DNA of 43,622 nt from Bacillota bacterium (GTDB taxonomy: Bacteria; Bacillota; GCA-003054495; Carboxydocellales; JAJZTU01), in NCBI GenBank assembly GCA_021848765.1, contig JAJZTU010000003.1, positions 1 to 43,622 on the forward strand, in the 5' to 3' direction. Shown here one piece after another: positions 24,768 to 33,424 of this stretch. Numbering within the stretch: position 1 is the stretch's first letter; every line of letters starts with the position of its first letter. Both the position numbers and the translations under genes were made by a program. Below the pieces are notes generated by a model. It did not search any database, was not told the origin of the DNA, and saw only the letters and a list, made by a program, of their open reading frames with translations.

Positions 24768-25864
24768 TCTAACAACTCCCTCACAAAACGTGCTACTTCC
24801 TGGTTAAACCGGTCTGCCTGCTCGATGTGGGGACAATGACCACAACCTTCATAAGCTGTCAAACTGCCCTTTGGCAGCAACCCGGCTACTTTAACCCCCT
24901 GGCTTAACGGTGTAATCCGGTCCTCCGCCCCCCAGATCACTAAAGTCGGCAAGCTGATTTGCGCCAATTCCTTGCTGACGTCGATTTTCTGGCCTTCATC
25001 ACCAAGCTGGTTTTCAACAGCCGATTTGAGGGCTTCATATGCCCCCGGGCGCTGGCGATACCGGTAAAGTTCCTCGATGGTCCCCGGAAAAACAAATTTG
25101 GGGTCATGAAAGAGCAGTCCAAGCAGCTTGCTGATACCTTCCCTGCTAACAGAGTCAAGTACTGCCGGCCTCAGTTCGGGTGTGACCTCTTGACCCAGTC
25201 CGGCACAGTCTTCCAAAACCAGACCACTCACTTTTCCCGGAAAATGCCGGGCAAAAGCTACCGCAATCGCCCCGCCTAAAGAGTTGCCCACAATGACACA
25301 GCGGTCGATACCCAGATAATCCAGGAAATCCCCCAAAAACCCGGTGTAAAATTCCAGGGTATACCCGGTCGCCAGGCTGTCGCTTAGTCCCGCCCCCGGT
25401 AAATCCGGGGCCAGTACGCGAAAATAGTTTGCTAAATAGTGGAGATTAGGCTGCCAGGCCGAACCGGATGCTCCCAGACCATGCAGGAGAACAAGCGGAA
25501 AACCTTGACCTAAATCCAGGTAATGAGTCAGGCAATCGCCTACAGGGATAAACCGGCTTCCCGGCCAGCCGGTTTGCAGGGCCAGGTAGTCGAATAAATC
25601 TTCCAGGACGATTCTGCCTCCGGTTCCGGACCCGGAAATTTGGGTGAGGTCAATCCCCCGCTTTTTGGCCAAACTCCTGGCGGCAGGCGTGACTGCTTTA
25701 TTACCGGAAACCCCTGCGGATTGCTCCCGGGTTTCACTACTCCCCGGGGGTCCCTGACGCCCTAAACCCGGCGCTCCTGAGGTTTGGCTGCTTTCCGGGG
25801 CGGCGCCCAGTTTACCGTCCCATTTCTCGTCCACTGCAGTGATTACTGCAATGGGCGCACTCAC
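24764..25864 (-). CDS. 5'-truncated acetoin-dehydrogenase E2-like protein (E3-binding domain plus alpha/beta hydrolase)
   Basis: The frame holds the end of a lipoyl domain, an acidic/Gly-rich linker, a peripheral subunit-binding domain (VTPAARSLAKKRGIDLTQISGSGTGGRIVLEDL, about residues 57-90) and an alpha/beta-hydrolase domain. The hydrolase has LVLLHGLGASGSAW, nucleophile Ser in VGNSLGGA, Asp in WGAEDRITP and His in GHCPHIE. This domain mix is that of AcoC-type E2 components of acetoin dehydrogenase. Homology continues in frame upstream of the GTG at 25864 through VEAPVSGIVRKVLVPEG up to about 25927, then stops just where the lipoyl-lysine segment should be. The lipoylation site is therefore lost and the gene is broken; the C-terminal part might still be translated. 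Confidence 0.8.
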   Translation of the reverse strand: MSAPIAVITAVDEKWDGKLGAAPESSQTSGAPGLGRQGPPGSSETREQSAGVSGNKAVTPAARSLAKKRGIDLTQISGSGTGGRIVLEDLFDYLALQTGWPGSRFIPVGDCLTHYLDLGQGFPLVLLHGLGASGSAWQPNLHYLANYFRVLAPDLPGAGLSDSLATGYTLEFYTGFLGDFLDYLGIDRCVIVGNSLGGAIAVAFARHFPGKVSGLVLEDCAGLGQEVTPELRPAVLDSVSREGISKLLGLLFHDPKFVFPGTIEELYRYRQRPGAYEALKSAVENQLGDEGQKIDVSKELAQISLPTLVIWGAEDRITPLSQGVKVAGLLPKGSLTAYEGCGHCPHIEQADRFNQEVARFVRELLE

Positions 25865-25929
25865 CGGGGCTGCTTCCCCTTCCGGTACCAGAACCTTCCT
25901 GACAATTCCGGATACCGGAGCTTCAACCA

Positions 25930-26112
25930 GAGGTGTTGGTTTTAGTGCTAAAAGGCTGCACCAATCAAGAAATCGCCAATGACTTGTTCATCACTACCCA
26001 CACTGTAAAAACCCATTTGCAAAATATCTTTAAAAAAATGGGGGTCAGCAACAGAACCGGGCTTTGTCATAAGGTGGATTTGATAAAAAGACACAACCGG
26101 GAGCAGCTATGA
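25930..26112 (+). pseudogene. C-terminal remnant of a LuxR-family regulator
   Basis: Read on the plus strand, the 60 codons before TGA at 26110-26112 give EVLVLVLKGCTNQEIANDLF, then ITTHTVKTHLQNIFKKMGVS and NRTGL. This is the LuxR/GerE helix-turn-helix signature, starting in the middle of its first helix. The sensor or ATPase part upstream is missing: on its left side the next bases belong to the lipoyl-domain of the oppositely oriented E2 gene. No start codon is available, so this is a deletion remnant. It was missed by an ORF search because it lacks an ATG. Confidence 0.85.
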
Positions 26113-26158
26113 TACCACATGCCCACAAGAATGGTAAGCAGAGAAAGCAAGACAAGAT

Positions 26159-26190
26159 AAAGCAAAAACGCCCGAAATTATCGGACGTTT
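26159..26190 (-). terminator. Terminator after the toxin gene
   Basis: On the minus strand AAACGTCCGA and TCGGGCGTTT pair around TAATT (26166-26190), with one G-T pair, and are followed by TTTGC and TTT. It lies about 13 bases after the toxin stop. Confidence 0.75.
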
Positions 26191-26203
26191 AATTAACCAT
26201 CAA

Positions 26204-26521
26204 CTATTTATCTGTTCTTTTCTGCGCAATGAGGTAAACCTCGTCATCTGCTCTTGCGGATATTACAACAACCTTCATTACATCATTTTCCCTTACCAGC
26301 TTGTATACCACTCTCAAGCCAAGTTTTTTTAGCTTTATTTTAAGATATCCAGCCAGTTTTGTGTTGTTTCTGTTGCCGAGAGGTTTACCGTATCCGCCTT
26401 CTGTCTGCGGCAAAGGGTTGCTTGATACCTTATCAATCGCTTTAAGCACCTGTAAACGCTGGCTGTAATCAAGCCGTTTTAAATCCTCCACTGCTTCTTT
26501 TAAATATTCCACCTGCCACAT
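26204..26521 (-). CDS. RelE/ParE-family toxin
   Basis: A 105-residue basic protein with the RelE-like fold: WQVEYLKEAVEDLKRLD at the N-terminus, the GNRNNTKLAGYLKIKLKKLGLRVVYKLV strand-loop region with basic residues used for ribosome-bound mRNA cleavage, and VVVISARADDEVY at the end. It starts three bases after the antitoxin stop, the expected toxin-second arrangement. It acts as an endoribonuclease-type growth inhibitor if the family role holds. It lies within the accessory region, next to the E2/LuxR deletion junction. Confidence 0.88.
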   Translation of the reverse strand: MWQVEYLKEAVEDLKRLDYSQRLQVLKAIDKVSSNPLPQTEGGYGKPLGNRNNTKLAGYLKIKLKKLGLRVVYKLVRENDVMKVVVISARADDEVYLIAQKRTDK

Positions 26522-26524
26522 TTG

Positions 26525-26854
26525 TTATTCAAGCTCCACATCTGCATTATCAAAGTCTGCTTTGTTTATACCCAGCTCAGACAATAGTTTATCTTGCGGG
26601 ATGAAGTCCTCCGGTTTTGCGTTTTCCATACGTTTTTCGGCTTCCAGAAGCAAACGGTATTCCTCTATGATTTCAAGCATTTGTTCATACACCTCGGGCG
26701 TTAAGAGCACGCACGTTGGCGTGTTGTTTTTCAACACAACCTTAAACCCAGCTTCCTTAACTTCGTCGAATATTTTATTAGCCTCACCTTTGTTAAATCG
26801 GGATATTGGTACCAGAGAATTCATAATGCTACTTACAGAAATGTTTTCCAGCAT
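26525..26854 (-). CDS. Phd/YefM- or RelB-type antitoxin
   Basis: A 109-residue acidic protein whose first 60 residues resemble the Phd/YefM DNA-binding fold (LVPISRFNKGEANKIFDEVKEAGFKVVLKNNTPTCVLLTPEVYEQM). The C-terminal tail is acidic and probably unfolded until it wraps the toxin. It lies three bases upstream of the RelE-like toxin gene; antitoxins of this type usually repress the pair's own promoter. The start at 26854 fits the family length. Confidence 0.85.
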   Translation of the reverse strand: MLENISVSSIMNSLVPISRFNKGEANKIFDEVKEAGFKVVLKNNTPTCVLLTPEVYEQMLEIIEEYRLLLEAEKRMENAKPEDFIPQDKLLSELGINKADFDNADVELE

Positions 26855-27063
26855 ATTATCAGACCCTTTCTTTCACGATTAACTGTGCAAAACACTCGTC
26901 TGATAATATTATATGCCGCATCTATAAATTTATCAATATATTTATTAATGGTTTTATTTTTTCTATAATATAGCGGGCCATCGCCCTGAATCTCGATTGC
27001 TTCATTCACGATGTCATCTACTGCTGTCTCAAGACTGTGCGAAAATAATACCAAAGCCCTCAT
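26833..27063 (-). CDS. Small hypothetical protein upstream of the toxin-antitoxin pair
   Basis: A 76-residue reading frame overlapping the antitoxin start by 22 bases. It begins MRALVLFSHSLETAVDDIVNEAIEI and ends in a Lys/Arg-rich tail. I recognise no family; the ribosome site is weak and the 3' half covers the expected antitoxin promoter. It may be spurious or the remnant of a gene left from insertion of the cassette. Confidence 0.25.
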   Translation of the reverse strand: MRALVLFSHSLETAVDDIVNEAIEIQGDGPLYYRKNKTINKYIDKFIDAAYNIIRRVFCTVNRERKGLIICWKTFL

Positions 27064-27183
27064 ACCTTTGCTTTGAAGCAGTCACATCGGCATATAGGGC
27101 AATAACCACCTCCCTACCCCAGTTGTAGATTCTTAAGAAAAGCCAGAAACTTTCCCCGGAATAACCGTGACATAACTTTGACC

Positions 27184-27223
27184 GGAAAACAGAAAGAGGT
27201 AGTCAGAATGAACTACCTCCTTC
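27184..27223 (-). terminator. Terminator after the formate dehydrogenase operon
   Basis: On the minus strand GAAGGAGGTAGT and ACTACCTCTTTC form a 12-bp stem with one G-T pair and an 8-base loop, followed by TGTTTTCC. It sits about 57 bases after the fdhA stop. The rest of the 27064-27279 spacer shows nothing else. Confidence 0.75.
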
Positions 27224-27279
27224 TATTTGTCAACAGCCCCCTTTATAACAGATATATTTTCCGGTACCCTAAACCTTGG

Positions 27280-30021
27280 CTAAACCTTGCTTACCCGCAC
27301 GGCACAGGCCTTCAATTCCGGGATTTTACAAATGGGATCAACGGCTGCGTTTGTCAATAAGTTAGTAGCCGTCTCCTTAAAATGAAAGGTCATAAACAGC
27401 ACTCCCGGGGGTACATGGTCGGTAACCTGGACCTTGGTCTTGACTTTACCCCGGCGGGATTCCACCTGCACGGTATCCCCGTCACAAATGCCGTAATGGC
27501 TGGCATCATCAGGGTTTAACATGGCCAGTTCGTGGTCATGAATTGCCTCCAAGCGCTTGGAACGCCGGCTCATGGTGCCGGTATGGAAATGGTAGAGCAT
27601 CCGCCCGGTAGTCAGCAACAGCGGGTACTCCCGGTCAGGCTCTTCTGCCGGAGGCAGGTGTTCAACCCTGTGGAAACGGCCCTTGCCCCGGGTAAATTTC
27701 TCAGCATGCAGCCAGGGTGTCCCCGGGTGGTCCGGTGTGGGGCAGGGCCACTGGATACCGGTCTCCTCCAGGCGGGCATAACTGATTCCGCCGTAGAGCG
27801 GGGTTACCCGGGCGATTTCTTCCATAATCTCCTCAGGTCCCCGCGGGTAGTGCCAGGGCCGGCCCAGATGATTGGCCAGTTCTACAAGTATCAGCCAGTC
27901 CGGTTTCGCCTCCCCCGGCGGCTCCAGGGCTTTACGCACTCTTTGAATCCGGCGTTCGGTATTGGTAAACGTACCCTCCTTTTCAGCAAAGCTGGCCGCC
28001 GGAAGCACCACATCCGCCAGTTCTGCAGTTTCCGTGAGGAAAATATCCTGGACCACCAGAAAGTCCAGCTTCTTCAAGGCCTCAATGACATGATTGGCAT
28101 CCGGGTCAGACAGCACGGGGTTTTCACCCATGATGTACATGGCCTTGATTTCACCCCGGTCAGCAGCCTTCATCATCTCGGTAACGGTGAGACCAGGCTC
28201 AACAGGCAGGCCGGCTGGCCCTTGCCCATTAGGCTGACCCGGAGCCCCTGCTTCAGGGCTAACCCCCCAGGCCTTTTCCAGGTCCTGCCTGGCTGCGGAA
28301 TCGTCCACAAACCTGTACGAGGGGTAGTAATTGGGCAGAGCCCCCATGTCGCAGGAGCCCTGCACATTGTTTTGGCCCCTTAGTGGCGCTACGCCGGCGC
28401 CTTCCCTGCCAACCTGCCCGGTAACCATCGCCAGATTGGCTATGGCAAACACGTTATTGGTTCCCGAGGTGTGCTGGGTAATGCCCATGGCATATACCGT
28501 GGTGGCTTTTTCCGCCTGGGCATAGAGGTGGGCCGCTTCCTCAATTAACTCCGGCTTGATTCCACAGATATTGGCCACATATTCCGGGGTATACTGCTCC
28601 AAGCCTTGCCGCCATTCTTCAAAACCTTCGCTGCGTTCAGCCACAAACTGCTTGTCCCAAAGGTCGTCCCTCATAATCACATGGGCCAGCCCGTTCAAAA
28701 GGGCCACATTGGTCCCCGGCCTGATGCGCAGCCAGAGATCCGCATAACGGACCAGTTCAATTTTCCGGGGGTCCACCACGATGAGCCTGGACCCGTCTTT
28801 TACCGCCTGCTTGATGCGGTATCCGGTTACGGGGTGGGCTTCGGTGGTGTTAGCCCCTACCAGCAGGATTACATTGGTCTGCAGCAGTTGATTTATAGAA
28901 TTGGTCATAGCCCCACTGCCAAATGCTGTGGCCAGACCGGCCACGGTGGAACTGTGTCAGAGCCGGGCACAGTGGTCCACATTATTGGTATGGATCAGTG
29001 TACGCATGAACTTCTGGAAAAGATAGTTTTCCTCATTGGTACATTTAGCTGAACTAAGCCCGGCCAGAGCCTGGCCCCCGTACTGGTCCCTGATGGAGCT
29101 TAAGCGCCGGGCAATATGGTTGTAGGCATCTTCCCAGGAAACCGGCTCCAGTTTGCCGTTTTTACGCAGCAAAGGCCTGGTCAGGCGGTCAGGAGAATGG
29201 ACATATTCCCAACCGAACTGGCCTTTGACACAGAGATGGCCCAGGTTGGAGCCCGACTTATCCTTGGCCACCCCGATAATGCGCCCGTCCTTCACTTTAA
29301 GTTTAAGCTGGCAGCCCACCCCACAGTAGGGGCAGGTAGTTTTGACTTTCTGCATTTCCCACGGCCGCCCTGCCCACATTACGGATTTTTCCACCAGGGC
29401 TGCCACCGGGCAAACCTGGACACACATCCCGCAAAAAGTACAGGCAGTCTCCTGGTTAGGGTCATCAAAGGCAGAGGTTACCTTGGAATCAAAGCCTTTT
29501 TCCATGAAGTCATAGACATAGGCACCGTTGATTTCCGCACAGACCCGGACACATTTGCCGCACATGATGCATTTGCTGTAATCCCTGAAGAAAAAAGGGT
29601 TTGAGATATCCACCGGATATTTCTTTTGCTCTCCCCGGTAGGGAGTATCCTCCACCTTGTAGCGGTAACAGTAATCCTGAAGCCGGCAGTCCCCGTTGCG
29701 CTCACAGGTCAGGCAGCGCAGGTCATGGCTGGCCAAATAAAGGCGCAGGATGTCCTTCCTGGCCTCCACCACCCGGTCGGATTCAGTCTGGATTTCCATT
29801 CCTTCCGTGACCGGGGTAGTACAGGCAGCCAGGAGCTTTCTGGCCCCTTTGACCTCGACTACACACATCCGGCAGCATCCGGGTATGGATAATCCCTCCT
29901 CATAACACATGGTGGGGATATGAATATTATTGGCTTCTGCAGCCTTTAAAATGGTGCTGCCTTTAAGCGCCTGATACTGGTTTCCGTTGATGGTTACGGT
30001 TATGCGCTCCACTTGTCTCAC
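27280..30021 (-). CDS. fdhA: NAD-linked formate dehydrogenase, catalytic subunit (selenoprotein)
   Basis: Oxidises formate to CO2 or runs in reverse, passing electrons to the NuoF/NuoE-like subunits. It is 913 residues when the in-frame TGA at 28957-28959 is read as selenocysteine (residue 355) in VDHCARL-U-HSSTVAGLA, the exact place of the active-site Sec/Cys in formate dehydrogenases. Domains are a NuoG-like [2Fe-2S] ferredoxin (CYEEGLSIPGCCRMC...C), a His/Cys [4Fe-4S] segment (CLTCERNGDC), two ferredoxin clusters (CIMCGKCVRVC, CTFCGMCVQVC), a MopB [4Fe-4S] motif (CPYCGVGC) and the molybdopterin body and C-terminal binding domain. It starts at 30021, 15 bases after fdhB. Conceptual translation without recoding would split it into 354- and 554-residue pieces. 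Confidence 0.95.
28928..28959 (-). promoter_or_regulatory. Bacterial SECIS element and UGA(Sec) codon
   Basis: On the minus strand the TGA (28957-28959) is followed after 12 bases by GTGGCC-GGTCT-GGCCAC (28928-28944), a 6-bp stem with apical loop GGUCU. The same loop is used by the E. coli fdhF SECIS for SelB binding, and the distance from UGA is in the usual range. This supports true selenocysteine insertion rather than a nonsense mutation. Confidence 0.88.
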
Positions 30022-30036
30022 CTCCTCTTTAAGGGT

Positions 30037-31821
30037 TTATCCGTGAACAATTGCCTCAAAGGGGCATTTTTTGACACATTCACCACATTTGGCGCATTTC
30101 GCCGGATCAATGACATGGGGCGCCTTCTTCTCCCCGGTTATTGCGCCCACCGGGCATTCCTGCTTACATAACCCGCAGGCCTTGCACTTTTCCGGAATTA
30201 CCCTGTAGTGTTTCAGAGCCTTGCAGACCCCTGCCGGGCAGACTTTTTGCTCAATATGCAGCTCATATTCGGAACGGAAATAACGCAGGGTACTTAAAAT
30301 TGGGTTAGGGGCAGACTGGCCCAAACCGCAAAGGGAGGAATCGATAATATTCCGCCCCAGCCTTTCCAGGGTTTCCAGGTCACGCTTTTCCCCTTTGCCT
30401 TCCACGATACGCTCCAGGATTTCCAGCAGGCGCTTGGTACCTTCCCTGCAGGGGGTACACTTTCCGCAAGACTCAGTCCTGGTAAAAGTCAGGAAGAACC
30501 GGGCCACATCGACCATACAGGTCTCCTCATCCATTACTACCAGGCCCCCTGAGCCCATCATGGCCCCCAGGGAAATCAGGGAATCATAGTCAATGGCCAC
30601 ATCCAGGTGTTCTGCCGGTATACAACCTCCCGAGGGCCCCCCGATTTGCACTGCTTTGAATTTCTTGCCATCCTTGATTCCACCGCCGATATCATAAATA
30701 ATTTCCCGGAGGGTAATTCCCATCGGCACTTCCGCCAAACCAGTGTTGTTGATTTTCCCGGTGAGGGCAAAGATTTTGGTGCCTTTGCTCTGCTGGGTCC
30801 CGATTTTGGCATATTCCCCTGCTCCCATGCCCAGGATAACCGGGATATTGGCCAGTGTCTCTACGTTATTCACATTGGTGGGCATGTCCCAAACGCCCTT
30901 GATAGCTGGAAAAGGCGGCCTGGGTCTGGGCATCCCCCTGTTGCCCTGTATGGATTCAATCAGGGCTGTCTCCTCCCCACAGACAAAAGCCCCGGCCCCT
31001 TGTTTGACCCGGATCCGGAAACCGAAGCCGGAACCCAGGATTTTATCGCCGATAAAGCCTTTCTCCTCCGCCTGCCGGATGGCTGCCAGGAGCCGGCGTA
31101 CAGCCAGCGGATACTCAGCCCGGATATAAATATAACCCTCCTGGGCGCCGATGGCGAATCCGGCAATCAACATCCCTTCCAGCACCGCATGGGGGTCACC
31201 CTCCATGATGCTCCGGTCCATAAATGCCCCGGGGTCTCCTTCATCAGCATTGCAGACCACGTATTTATGTTTACCTGCGGCATTCCTGGCAGTCTCCCAC
31301 TTGATTCCGGCAGGGAACCCACCTCCGCCTCTACCCCGCAGCCCGGACTTCTTGATCATTTCAATAATCTGCAGGGGATCTGCTGCCAGAGCTTTTTCCA
31401 GGGCCTTGTAACCCCCCCTCGCAATGTATTCGTCAATATTTTCCGGGTCGATCAGACCGCAATTATGTAAAACCAGGCGTTTCTGCTTCTGAAAAAAAAC
31501 CACCTCATCCCTGGTCCGGGCCGTAATCCCGGTATCAGGATTGGTATAAAGCAGCTCTTCCACCGGCCGGCCTGCTTTCAGGTGGTCCTGCACAATGGCC
31601 GGAACCTGGTCCGGGTCCACCCGGCAGTAAAAAGTACTGTCCTTCTCCACGATGATGATTGGGCCCTGTTCACAAAAGCCCTGGCAGCCGGTAAAGATTA
31701 TTTGGTACTCTTGATCGAGGTTGGCCTGCTGCAGTTCCTTTTCGAGCCGGTCCATAACCGGCCGGGAATGGGAGGAGATGCACCCTGTCCCACCGCAGAT
31801 AAGAATCCGGTTGGGCATCAT
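30037..31821 (-). CDS. NuoF/HydB-like NADH-binding flavoprotein subunit
   Basis: A 594-residue electron-transfer subunit. It has an N-terminal thioredoxin-like ferredoxin part (CGGTGCISS...C), then the NuoF core with the NADH site GRGGGGFPAGIKWE and FMN site CNADEGDPGAFMDRS, the [4Fe-4S] N3 motif ESCGKCTPCREGTKRL, and two C-terminal ferredoxin clusters (CKACGLCKQECPVGAI, CAKCGECVKKCPFEAI). This layout is the one seen in HydB and in the beta subunit of NAD(P)-dependent formate dehydrogenases. It lies between the NuoE-like gene (4-base ATGA-type overlap) and fdhA, so it links formate oxidation to NAD. Confidence 0.93.
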   Translation of the reverse strand: MMPNRILICGGTGCISSHSRPVMDRLEKELQQANLDQEYQIIFTGCQGFCEQGPIIIVEKDSTFYCRVDPDQVPAIVQDHLKAGRPVEELLYTNPDTGITARTRDEVVFFQKQKRLVLHNCGLIDPENIDEYIARGGYKALEKALAADPLQIIEMIKKSGLRGRGGGGFPAGIKWETARNAAGKHKYVVCNADEGDPGAFMDRSIMEGDPHAVLEGMLIAGFAIGAQEGYIYIRAEYPLAVRRLLAAIRQAEEKGFIGDKILGSGFGFRIRVKQGAGAFVCGEETALIESIQGNRGMPRPRPPFPAIKGVWDMPTNVNNVETLANIPVILGMGAGEYAKIGTQQSKGTKIFALTGKINNTGLAEVPMGITLREIIYDIGGGIKDGKKFKAVQIGGPSGGCIPAEHLDVAIDYDSLISLGAMMGSGGLVVMDEETCMVDVARFFLTFTRTESCGKCTPCREGTKRLLEILERIVEGKGEKRDLETLERLGRNIIDSSLCGLGQSAPNPILSTLRYFRSEYELHIEQKVCPAGVCKALKHYRVIPEKCKACGLCKQECPVGAITGEKKAPHVIDPAKCAKCGECVKKCPFEAIVHG

Positions 31822-32327
31822 TGTTTCCCTCCCCGCTCCTGATATTGTTCCAGGATGCCCGGGATTTTGTCCGGGGTCAGCCGGCCATGGGTATCGTCAT
31901 TGACTGTGATTACCGGCGCCAGGCCGCAGGCACCGATGCAGGCCACAGATTCCAGGGTGAAGTTGAGGTCCGGGGTAGTTTCCCCGGAGCCTACTCCCAG
32001 TTCCTTTTCAAAGCGGGCCATGATCTCCGTTCCGCCCCGGACATGGCAGGCAGTGCCCTGACAGACCCGAATGATGTTTTTGCCTCTGGGCTTCAGATGA
32101 AATTGAGAATAGAAAGTGGCTACTCCGTAAACTTTAGCTAGTGAGGTATGCATTCCCCCGGCAATCTGTTCCAGGACCTCTCTGGGTAAATACCCTTTAA
32201 GGTCTTGGGCTTCCTGCAGGAGCGGTACCAACCCACCCTCATAACCCCGGTACTTATCAATCAGGGCTGCCACCTTCGGGTCCACTGTCTGCTGATCCTT
32301 TTTCCGGTCCTGACAGACGATACTCAT
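31818..32327 (-). CDS. NuoE-like [2Fe-2S] subunit of formate dehydrogenase
   Basis: A 169-residue thioredoxin-like ferredoxin. It contains VYGVATFYSQFHLKPRGKNIIRVCQGTACHVRGG and VACIGACGLAPV, giving the four Cys ligands of a [2Fe-2S] cluster as in NuoE/HydC. The start is the ATG at 32327 with GGAGG nine bases upstream; a longer reading to 32480 would run backwards through the formate-channel gene. Even so, the first 71 bases overlap the end of that channel gene in another frame. It forms the diaphorase part with the NuoF-like protein. Confidence 0.92.
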   Translation of the reverse strand: MSIVCQDRKKDQQTVDPKVAALIDKYRGYEGGLVPLLQEAQDLKGYLPREVLEQIAGGMHTSLAKVYGVATFYSQFHLKPRGKNIIRVCQGTACHVRGGTEIMARFEKELGVGSGETTPDLNFTLESVACIGACGLAPVITVNDDTHGRLTPDKIPGILEQYQERGGKQ

Positions 32328-33261
32328 ACTTGATTTCCTCCTTTTTGGCAGGCTTCGGCCATAGGCCGAGAACAGGACCCGGTATCCTCTGGCTTTCTCC
32401 GGACTCAGATTTATACCGGTGCAGGTAAACAAACCAGTAGGCCAGTCCGACAAATACCGAGCCCCCAATAATATTTCCAATAGTTACAGGAATCAGGTTA
32501 TTGACCAGGAAGTTGCCCAGGGTCAGCGGGGCCAGGTCAACTCCGGGAAATGCCTTAGCAAAAGCAGCCAGGGCCTCAGGTTGAGTTTTCAAAAGCAAAG
32601 CAAAGGGGACAAAATACATGTTGGCAATACTGTGCTCAAAACCTGAGGCCACAAAGGCTGTTACCGGAAAGATAATAGCCAGCACTTTGTCCGTAACCGT
32701 ACGGCCGCTATAGCTGAGCCAGACCGCCAGGACCACCAGGCTGTTGGCCAGGATACCCCTAATCAGGGCAGTCATAAAGTCATACTTAACCTTGCCCAGG
32801 CCGATATTCAGCGACTGCGCGGCAAAGGCAAATTTCCCCAGATGCCACTGCTGACCGTAATAAACCAGGAAGACTACCCCGAGTGCACCGATTAAATTGC
32901 CAATGTAGACCAGGCCCCAGTTGCGCAAAAGTTTGCGCTGGGTGATTTTCCCGGTCATATAGGCAATTACCAGCAGGGTATTGCCGGTAAATAGCTCTGC
33001 CCCGGCAATTACTACCAGAATCAGGCCCAGGGAAAAGGCTATTCCCCCCAGAAGCTTGGCTATGCTGGAACCAACCCGGGCATCAAAAGTAACCATGGTG
33101 TAGAACTCCCCGGCAAAGGCAATAAAGACACCGGCCAGGATTCCCAGCATCACCGTAGTTCTGAGATTATAGTTAGCCTTTTTAACCCCGATACTCTCCG
33201 CCTTGGCGGTTACCGCTTTGGGTGACAGGAGATCAATATTGATCTTAGTGTTTTGGTCCAC
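32257..33261 (-). CDS. Formate/nitrite transporter (FocA-like channel)
   Basis: A 334-residue membrane protein with six predicted helices. FNT motifs include AGAELFTGNTLLV, GNLIGALG, ILANSLVVLAVWLSYS, ASGFEHSIANMYFVPFA with the pore His, and NLIPVTIGNIIGGSVFVGLAYWFVY. It should move formate across the membrane for the dehydrogenase encoded next to it. The GTG at 33261 is chosen because AGAGGTG lies six bases ahead; the frame is open back to 33396 but that part is not FNT-like. The C-terminus has an extra hydrophilic tail of about 50 residues that overlaps the next gene by 71 bases. Confidence 0.92.
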   Translation of the reverse strand: MDQNTKINIDLLSPKAVTAKAESIGVKKANYNLRTTVMLGILAGVFIAFAGEFYTMVTFDARVGSSIAKLLGGIAFSLGLILVVIAGAELFTGNTLLVIAYMTGKITQRKLLRNWGLVYIGNLIGALGVVFLVYYGQQWHLGKFAFAAQSLNIGLGKVKYDFMTALIRGILANSLVVLAVWLSYSGRTVTDKVLAIIFPVTAFVASGFEHSIANMYFVPFALLLKTQPEALAAFAKAFPGVDLAPLTLGNFLVNNLIPVTIGNIIGGSVFVGLAYWFVYLHRYKSESGESQRIPGPVLGLWPKPAKKEEIKYEYRLSGPEKGSADSGPEGGSPD

Positions 33262-33326
33262 AGGCTTCACCTCTTGCTCAGATTGGACTCTAGTAGTTTT
33301 CCCGCAGTGGGGCAGGCTATTCGGAT

Positions 33327-33370
33327 AAAGAAAACTTGGCTTGCGCCAAGCGCCAGCGCAGGCGGAAGCC
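33327..33370 (-). promoter_or_regulatory. Candidate attenuator in the formate-channel leader
   Basis: On the minus strand CTTGGC-GCAA-GCCAAG (33350-33335) is followed by TTTTCTTT, a terminator-like hairpin 66 bases before the channel's start codon. Just upstream, GGCTT (33370-33366) can instead pair with AAGCC (33342-33338), which would break the hairpin. The alternative pairing suggests controlled termination, but no known riboswitch class was recognised. Confidence 0.45.
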
Positions 33371-33424
33371 TTAGTTGCACTTATACTTGTTTCCATTAAA
33401 GGTTTTATAAGTTCCTACAAGTAT

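Noticed and set aside
27178..27360. 60-codon plus-strand frame at the end of fdhA
   Set aside because: It overlaps the fdhA terminator and C-terminus antisense and has no recognisable product.
28957..28959. TGA splitting the formate dehydrogenase into two genes or a nonsense mutation
   Set aside because: It lies exactly at the active-site Sec/Cys position and a SECIS hairpin follows, so recoding explains it.
32328..32480. N-terminal extension of the NuoE-like protein by 51 residues
   Set aside because: The added part has no NuoE similarity and overlaps the formate-channel gene. The ATG at 32327 has a strong ribosome site.
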